Below are positions 57,506 to 64,000 of a stretch of 64,000 nt of DNA, one piece after another. Made by a program: the position numbers and the translations under genes. Origin of the DNA: Piliocolobus tephrosceles (lineage: Eukaryota; Chordata; Mammalia; Primates; Cercopithecidae); contig NC_045438.1 in assembly GCF_002776525.5 (NCBI RefSeq), positions 143,508,095 through 143,572,094 of the forward strand, read 5' to 3'. The notes below the pieces were generated by a model, which was not told the DNA's origin, did not search any database, and worked only from the letters and a program-made list of their open reading frames with translations. The number at the start of each line of letters is the position of its first letter. Within the stretch, counting starts at the first letter, position 1.

Positions 57506-57704
57506 ATATTTGCGTTGCACTTCGATGTGGTATGCTTTATCCTTTCCAAATTGATTAGCTCATTTAACTTAATCCCTAAAGATTAAAGAGAAAATCATCA
57601 CAAGGCCAACATCCACTGTATTTTTATTCAGTTTTCAGAGCCGTGGCTCATGTTTGGCAATTTATGTGAAAGCATGTCCAGCTGGTGCCTCATTTTAAGC
57701 AAGC

Positions 57705-57940
57705 TCTGTGTGGGGTAACAGTCAAAAGCTTCAGCTCTGGAATTGCACAGTCTGGGCTTTGCCAACCAATTCACTTGTGACCTTAAGCAGGTTACGTAAT
57801 CTCTCTGTGCCTCAGTTTACTCACTTATAAAATGGAGTTCAAACCTCATATGGCTGTATGTGGCTTAAGTGCTATGATAGGGAAAGCTTTTAGAACAGTG
57901 GTCAGTACTCAATACATATTAATCCCTATTGTCTATTTAC
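57705..57940 (+). repeat. MIR SINE
   Basis: 'cagctctggaattgcacagtctggg', 'gaccttaagcaggttacgtaatctctctgtgcctcagtttactcac' and 'tagaacagtggtcagtactcaat'. Confidence 0.88.
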
Positions 57941-58084
57941 AAAAATGGGTTTATAGAATAGTGACCATGTTTCACGTGTCTGGTTAACCTCAGATTCAAA
58001 ATAGGACTTATTTACAGAACTTCAGTTTATAAATAACTTTTCAGAGGTTTAATATGGCAGATACAGCACTGAACAAGTTGTTAG

Positions 58085-58225
58085 GAGTCTGAGTTGTAGC
58101 CTTGCCCCTGCTGTGGTATAGCTGGAGGATCTTGGGCAAGTCATTTACCCTCTTTGAGCCTCATTCTTCATCTGAAACAAGGGGACTGATTACACATTCT
58201 CTAAGCATTATACTACTCAGTCTTT
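58085..58225 (+). repeat. MIR-like SINE
   Basis: 'gatcttgggcaagtcatttaccctctttgagcctcattcttcatctg' is the forward MIR/MIR3 core. Confidence 0.78.
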
Positions 58226-58685
58226 ACTTCAAAATGATGTATCTACTTATGAAAGTTCATGCTTGTTCTAGGATTCATGCATGCTTTCAGCTCACTTAAC
58301 ATGCCTAAGCAGAAAGCTTTTGGTACAATGAGTTTCCTGTAACATAAAAAAAGGAAAATGCCCAGAAGCTTGTTATTAGGGCAACCACATTTCCTTGCAA
58401 GTGACACATTTTTAAAATCCCTTTCCCCCAGAGGTTACACAGATTTAGAATTTCAGTTCATTTGCTTAAAAGTATGTATAAATTCATTTAGATATATGGA
58501 CACTGTAAAGATCTGAGAAGAAAAAAAATGAGTCAATGAGTCATGCTCACAATGTATTTTTTAAACAGCCTTTCTGAGATCCTGTTTGTTTCAGCAATTG
58601 TTTTTTGTGGTTAAAGGAAATGTTAAGGTTCACAGAACTTCGGAGCATTGGTGTGTAACTGCTCTTGTTCTAAAACAGGGTTGCA
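58226..58685. other. Unique sequence, no feature recognised
   Basis: Nothing assignable. Confidence 0.45.
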
Positions 58686-58789
58686 TATAGTGAGAGAGAA
58701 AGAGAGAGAGACAGAGAGAAAGAAAAGGCATTCACCTACACACGACAAATCCCAGTGTCTGTTCTCTGTCTCTCCCTGTCTGTGTTTCT

Positions 58790-58851
<62 letters not shown>

Positions 58852-58852
58852 C
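58686..58852. repeat. (GA)n ... (CT)n(CA)n compound microsatellite
   Basis: GAGA-rich at 58691-58725, (TC)n at 58789-58813 and about 19 CA units at 58814-58851. The GA and CT blocks are complementary, so they could pair as a hairpin. Confidence 0.93.
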
Positions 58853-59095
58853 CTTAAGTTTGCTTTCCTAACAACATCGTCATGTCATTTAGAAAATGGT
58901 TACTATCAAGTAGGCTTAATCTTTCCTGGAGAAATTATTCATTCGATTATCAAGGAATTGAAAAACCAGTAGTTGGCATTACAGACTCTTTTCCCATTGT
59001 TGTTTCAAACTTATCAAATTAAATGACTTTCATCTGTTTTGTCACTGTGTGATCTTGACAGCCAGTCTGGTCAGTGTTAGTGGGAATAACTGGAT
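58853..59095. other. Unique sequence, no feature recognised
   Basis: Nothing assignable. Confidence 0.4.
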
Positions 59096-59165
59096 GGTAA
59101 TAATGGTAATGACTATAAGAATGCTGCTGCTGATGATGATGACAATGACAATGATGATGACAATT
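59096..59165. repeat. (GAT/GAC)n trinucleotide-rich tract
   Basis: 'gctgatgatgatgacaatgacaatgatgatgacaa', imperfect. Confidence 0.85.
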
Positions 59166-60435
59166 GAAAAAAGGAAGAAAGAAGGGCCATGCACAGTGTA
59201 GGTTCCTATCCTGCTTTCAAGAACAGAACAGAATTCATGTGTGGGAGCAAACGACTCACCAGGTGGTAGTCAGTGAGTATTTTAGAAGCCAAAATTACTC
59301 CTTAGCACAAGTTAAAGCTCCAATTGCTTCTTTCCTTAGAAACGCGACCCGTCCCTGCCTCCATTTTCAGCACTGCTCAGTAATCTGTTGTCAAGTGCAA
59401 AGATTAGAATAATAAAACACCCCAACTTCACAGTAAGTGTGCGAAGTATTTCTCAGGTTCTTGTATTTCCTGGATACTTGCATGCCTTTTAGGATTATGC
59501 TTGAAGATGACAAGAAATTACAAATCATTTGTCAGATTTTCAAATGTCCCCCAGAGTTGACACAGTGCAGCTGAGCATAAGAATACTTCTCCCGTCCTAG
59601 ATAACTGTGTCTGAGAAAGTCGTTTCAACCTCCACAAAGGAGGGGAACTCTCCCAGATGGAGATGAACTGGCAAAAAGAAGTCCACTCAACCATTAGCTG
59701 CCTGTTGCCTTAAAGAGACTAACAGCTGGTTGGAAAAAAATTGCCACTCACTTATGAACCAAGCCTCCCTCCTTTCTCCAAGCCAAGTAAGTTAGCACTT
59801 TTTCCCTTTCAAAGGGAACTTCAGGTCAGAGGGAGCAAGAAGACTACAAAACACTTACCAAAAAAAAAAAAAATTGTACTTAGGATAAACACCTATTTTT
59901 TTTTTTTTTTTTTTGTCTTTCCATGTAGGCTGTTTATAAAACCAAGGTAGTAGTTTTCTTTTAATAGGTAAATAATTATGCAATCTGGTATAATCTGGAA
60001 TATTTTGATATTGTTTCCTGAATTGTATTTGCCCCTTCCAAAATTAATAGAAAGAAGAAAGGGGAAAAAAGCAATTAAATAAATATTATGTACAAAACTA
60101 ATAAATGCTGAAAGTTCAGACGGGTTAAGTCATACCCTCCGTGGAAAAAGTAAGAGAAATCAAATGTAAAAGTATATAAGCCTTGGCTAGAGAGGATTGG
60201 AGATATTTGTGTGATTATGCCACATTTTATAACATGTAAATAAATACAAGCATTGCTATTTAACTATGCTGAATCTTTCTCAAAAAATATCTGGGTTTCT
60301 CGAGTGGACCCAATAATGGGATTGGAATGCCCTAGTTTCCTGGGTTGAAAATAATTGGTCACTCTTTGCTTTCACGATTTTGCCAAGATTGCTTGGATCA
60401 ATTTCCACCCCCGAATTCCTGGATAAATGCTTTAG
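59166..60435. other. No gene; A13 and T18 tracts facing each other at 59861-59914
   Basis: 'aaaaaaaaaaaaa' and 'tttttttttttttttttt' are separated by about 24 bp. No other feature. Confidence 0.45.
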
Positions 60436-60600
60436 TTGGAAGTCACTTTCCCTACTTTATTTGTCCCAGGGTCTGGAGCAGACAAAGACCTCCCCACAGT
60501 AATTCATGCTTGTGTGACCTCTGTCTTGGATTACTGCAAAACATTCTCTTCCCATAGATGTCTAGGAAGCTTTCTTTGGCTGGTGCCAAAGAGATGGTGT
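60436..60600 (+). repeat. Candidate fossil of a CR1/L2-clade LINE reverse transcriptase
   Basis: The frame from 60436 reads ...TVIHACVTSVLDYCKTF (60496-60546), close to the conserved 'HAFVTSRLDYCNALL' block near the C-terminal end of the RT in CR1/L2/L3-type LINEs. The downstream match is weak and the frame decays, as expected for an ancient mammalian LINE relic. Similarity rests on about 15 residues. Confidence 0.4.
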
Positions 60601-61074
60601 CATTGCAGGGGCATAAACTAAAATAGCACATTGCACTAAAGCTATGCAGGCTGTCTTAGCCACCAGTCCACCCCCCTGATTTATGGCCCCCAGTGACCTC
60701 GGAGTAACCTGTTTAGATCAGGCTAATGCCAAAAGGGGCCCAATATTACAAGTAAAACATTTTAGATGTTTATTTTAATATGTCCATGAGCAACCAGCCA
60801 AGTCTTAGCTTTTTAGGAATGGTGAGTGTAAGATACACTAGAGTATGTCTTCCATAGGGCTTGAGTTGAAAACTAAAAGTGCATGCATACTCATTGTAGC
60901 TATGACAGTTTTAAAAAAAAGAAAAAGAAATGTGTAGCTGTTGTAACCAAAATATTAAAATAAATATGGAGGGTTGCCCTCCCATCTCTCTTTTTGATAG
61001 AAGCCACTTCAGTTACACAAGCCAACATATTTATTAAAAAGATGTGATTTATCGAGTTAACTGTGCCTTCTGTA
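60601..61074. other. Unique sequence, no feature recognised
   Basis: Could include the decayed continuation of the LINE relic. Confidence 0.35.
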
Positions 61075-61365
61075 TTTTTTCAAGAGACAGGGTCTCGCTC
61101 TGTCACCCAGCCTGAAGTGCAGTGGTGTGATTATAGCTCACTGCAGCCTCAACTTCCTGGGCTCAAGGGATCCTCCTGCCTCAGCCTCCAAGTAGCTGGG
61201 ACTACAGGTGTGCACCACCATATCCAGCTAATTTTTTTATTGTTTTGTAAAGCCAGGCTGTGACTATGTTGCCCAGGTTGGTCTCAAACTCCTTGCCTTA
61301 AGTGATCCTCCCACCTAGGCCTCTCAAAGTGCTAGGATTACAAGCGTGAGCCACCGTGCTTGGCC
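61075..61365 (-). mobile_element. AluJ-type element
   Basis: 'gagacagggtctcgctctgtcacccagcctgaagtgcagtgg' to 'gcgtgagccaccgtgcttggcc'. Flanks TGCCTTCTGTAT before and TGCCTTGTAT after. Confidence 0.95.
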
Positions 61366-63299
61366 TGCCTTGTATATTTTATTGTGCTAAGCAAATGTCA
61401 GTTTATTCAACTTCTCATTTATTTTTGGATGGCAAAATTGTGTCTACTAATTACTTGCCAAAAGCTGTGATGTTTAACTAAAATGTTTAAAATGCAGTTG
61501 ATTTTGGAAGATATTTTAAAGGAGAAAAGATATTAGTTGAGACAAATTAAAGTGACTCTGTCAAGTACCAGAAGGACAGAGAAAAGTTGGAGAGGAAGAA
61601 AAGGACCTAGTAAATGGTCCTACAAGTGAAAATGGAAAGAAGAAAATGAAACTAGAAATGCAGGTGCTGATGAGACAGTAAACACTCTTATAATTCCTCA
61701 TCATTCAGTATGGTCCAGGCTATGTCAGGTGCTAGTTTCTGGGACCCTGAAGTGTGGATGTGCTTGGCTGACTCTGAGGGTGATGATTCCATAGCATCTG
61801 CACACCCTAGATTGAAGAGGGAAGTGTCAAGAGCCTGAACTGTTTGATTCTTATTGATAAACAAATCAGGTCATGTAAGCTAAAAATCCACTTTACTTTG
61901 TGTTGTGTAGCCAGAGCATATCTTATCATTTAGAATATTCCTTCCTTCCAAAAAAAAAAACAGAACAATTTACTTTATCCTTTTCAGATATTTTTAAGAG
62001 AAAGATTTTGACCTATGCTGTGATAGCAATCAAAAGCCAGATATAATGGGCAGTGTTTCTCCAGAAGGCAAATTAATAATAATTTATATCATCATTCCTT
62101 CACATGTTGGCTTTCTATATCTTCAATTTTTTCATGTCTCAGTTTGCTTAAGAAATGCTTCAGGCAGGAGATACTTAAGGACACAGTGTTGGATACAAAG
62201 TAAAACTCCTGGAACTTAAAATATAAATGTGAGAAATGTGAACTTTTTGGGGTGGGTAAGGTGTCTCTTTTCCAAATTGAGGAAGAGAGAAAACACTCGG
62301 ATCTAGCTTTGTAAAGATTTTCATTAATAGAGAACCTCCTAAACAGAGAAGAGATCCTGGGGTTATTCGTCTGCAGCTATATTACAAGTTTAACTCTAGA
62401 GAGCAATTATTTCTAAATAAAATAAAGAGAAGAAAGAACTTGCTGCCTTCCGGAAAGTGATGAGGTTATGGTGCCACTTTTCACCACAGACTTTTCTTTC
62501 TTTGCCTTTGAATTATTGGGAGTTAAAGGTTTGAATATTTATTCTATACCACTCACACAGCAGCAGCATAAGAGCAGCTGGTCCCTTCTCCCTCTTGACT
62601 TCATTCTAAAGTGTTCATTCAGTGTAAGAAGTAACAAAAGGATAACTTGCCTTTCAGATCACAAGATGAGTCAGCTGGCTGAGCCTTTGAGTACAATTTT
62701 TTTATGTGAACTTCAGAAATCTCTGACAGAGAATAAATATGAAAACATTTTCTATGGTGGGAATTTTTTTTCTATTGATAACAGCAAAATACACTAGTAG
62801 AATGGTATTTAAAGAAAAATATACCAAAGACTCAAATAAGCAGATATGATTTGTGGAAGGCACTCTTAACTCTCTTAACTGCCTTCAGATAAATGACATG
62901 ACTAAAATATTAGGAAAAACAAACTCTTCTTCAACTTGTCGTTCATACGCTGAGGGGTACCAAGAATGTCTTTGAGGTAGGGTGTGACTCACACCCCTAT
63001 TAATCTCCACAAGCATCTCTAAAAACTGAAAAAGCAATTAACATTTTAAATCTTAATAGAAACATAATAGAAAGCTTTTTAAATAAAACATTGCAATTTT
63101 GAGTGGTCTGCATGCTACAATCTGAGTAAAAAATCACGTGTTGCTCTGCAAACAGCTTCTAGAGAAGGCCCAGACCCCTTTTCTAACCATATTGCTGTAT
63201 TGGGTACTTTGCATACAGAAATTCTGAAGTCATTGTTGTTTTCGAATCTTTGATTTTTAGCTGCCAGACTTCCAAACTGAGGGAAAGTAGCATATATGC
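61366..63299. other. Unique AT-rich sequence, no feature recognised
   Basis: A 109-codon plus-strand frame (62468-62797) has no domain, no flanking splice sites that I trust, and ordinary noncoding composition. A TGAGTCAGC AP-1/MARE-like site lies near 62666. Confidence 0.45.
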
Positions 63300-63409
63300 T
63301 GTGGAATGAGCAAAATATTCGAACTCATAAAACCTAGTTCAACTTACTATTTGTTTGGCTTTAGGCAAATTACCTAACTCCTCAGAAGATTCAATTTCCT
63401 TCTTCCAGT
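63300..63409 (+). repeat. MIR fragment
   Basis: 'ggctttaggcaaattacctaactcctcagaagattcaatttcc' is the forward MIR core. Confidence 0.7.
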
Positions 63410-63425
63410 GAAAATGATGATAATA

Positions 63426-63743
63426 GGCCGGGCGTGGTCGCTCAAGCCTGTAATCCCAGCACTTTGGGAGGCCGAGGCGGGTGGATCACGAGGTCAAGAG
63501 ATTGAGACCATCCCAGCTAACATGGTGAAACCTCGTGTCTACTAAAAATACAAAAATTAGCTGGGCACGGTGGTGTGCACCTGTAGTCCCAGCTACTCCA
63601 GAGGCTGTGGCAGGAGAATCACTTGAACCTGGGAGGTAGAGGTTGCTAGGTGGAGGTTGCAGTGAGCTGAAATCGCACCACTGCACTCCAGCCTGGTGAC
63701 AGAGCAAAACTCCGTCTCAAAAAATAAAAATAAAAAAATAAAA
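63426..63743 (+). mobile_element. AluS/Y element with 16-bp target-site duplication
   Basis: 'ggccgggcgtggtcgctcaagcctg' to an A-rich (TAAAA)n tail. The right arm has a short tandem duplication ('gaggttgctaggtggaggttgc'). GAAAATGATGATAATA at 63410-63425 and 63744-63759. Confidence 0.96.
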
Positions 63744-63759
63744 GAAAATGATGATAATA

Positions 63760-64000
63760 AAGGTAGTGGTGGTTGTAGTGGTGGTAATGGTGGTGATGAT
63801 TATGATGATATTGATGATGGTGGTGGTGGCAGTAGTGGTTGGACCAATGGTAGTGATGATGGTGGTGGTAGTGGTTATAGAGATAATAATAATGGTGGTG
63901 GTGGTAAGGTGATGATAATGATAATAATCATGATGGTGGTGGTAGTGGTATTGGTCATGATGGTGATGGTGGTGACAGTTTTAGTGGTGGTTATGGTGAT
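63760..64000. repeat. (TGG/GAT)n imperfect tract, runs off the window
   Basis: Imperfect mixture of TGG, TGA, GAT and AAT triplets ('ggtagtggtggttgtagtggtggtaatggtggtgatgat...') to the last base. G-rich on the plus strand. Confidence 0.93.

Noticed and set aside
62468..62797. 109-codon plus-strand frame
   Set aside because: Ordinary AT-rich composition, no recognisable family, no convincing splice sites.

Overview
This window is nuclear genomic DNA from a higher primate, most likely human. The evidence is a dense, typical mix of Alu elements (AluJ, AluS and two AluY-like copies), old L1, L2, L3/CR1-like and MIR repeats, MaLR-type LTRs, MER5 and MER20-like hAT elements, two HERV9-type LTR12 sequences and a nuclear copy of mitochondrial DNA. 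No complete protein-coding gene is visible. Almost all open reading frames lie in repeats, in the GC-rich LTR or in simple-sequence tracts. Bacterial-style features (operons, ribosome binding sites, CRISPR) do not apply. Repeat names come from remembered consensus sequences, so class is more reliable than subfamily.

Layout. 1-505 is the 3' two-thirds of an LTR12-type LTR. 506-10500 is mostly unique, with MIRs and two Alus. 10500-14260 is a patchwork of antisense old L1 pieces cut by an AluY and several minus-strand Alus. 14560-14935 resembles L3/CR1. 17945-18270 holds two abutting MER5-type elements. 18539-19872 is a full-length solo LTR12 flanked by a 4-bp GTAG duplication. 20000-29000 carries a MER20-like element, MIRs, L2, Alus, a sense L1 (23020-24775) and an MLT1-like LTR. 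29300-34970 has another MLT1-like LTR, a 1.8-kb L1 3' end with two Alus nested in opposite orientations, another LTR and a long L2 split by an Alu. 37968-39143 is a reverse MLT1-like LTR holding an Alu and a further unidentified insertion of about 475 bp. 41062-41355 is an AluY. 44041-44621 is the NUMT: antisense MT-CO2 (about codons 1-177) plus a decayed mitochondrial tRNA-Asp. 46390-48230 is an ancient L1-like block. 51800-54000 has MIRs, a reverse MLT1-like LTR and a MER20-like element. 55670-55850 and 58690-58850 are long compound microsatellites. 63760-64000 is a TGG/GAT tract that runs off the end.

The only sequence that looks like part of a host gene is at 54858-55242. There a TATAAAAG box is followed by an initiator-like site 30 bp downstream, a locally GC-rich open frame and a consensus 5' splice site, consistent with an alternative first exon of a plus-strand gene continuing beyond the window. 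I could not identify the gene. The other main points of interest are the NUMT, which appears to preserve a pre-anthropoid state of COX2, the intact solo LTR12, a small fossil of a CR1/L2-type reverse transcriptase near 60.5 kb, and several short local duplications not explained by repeats I recognise.
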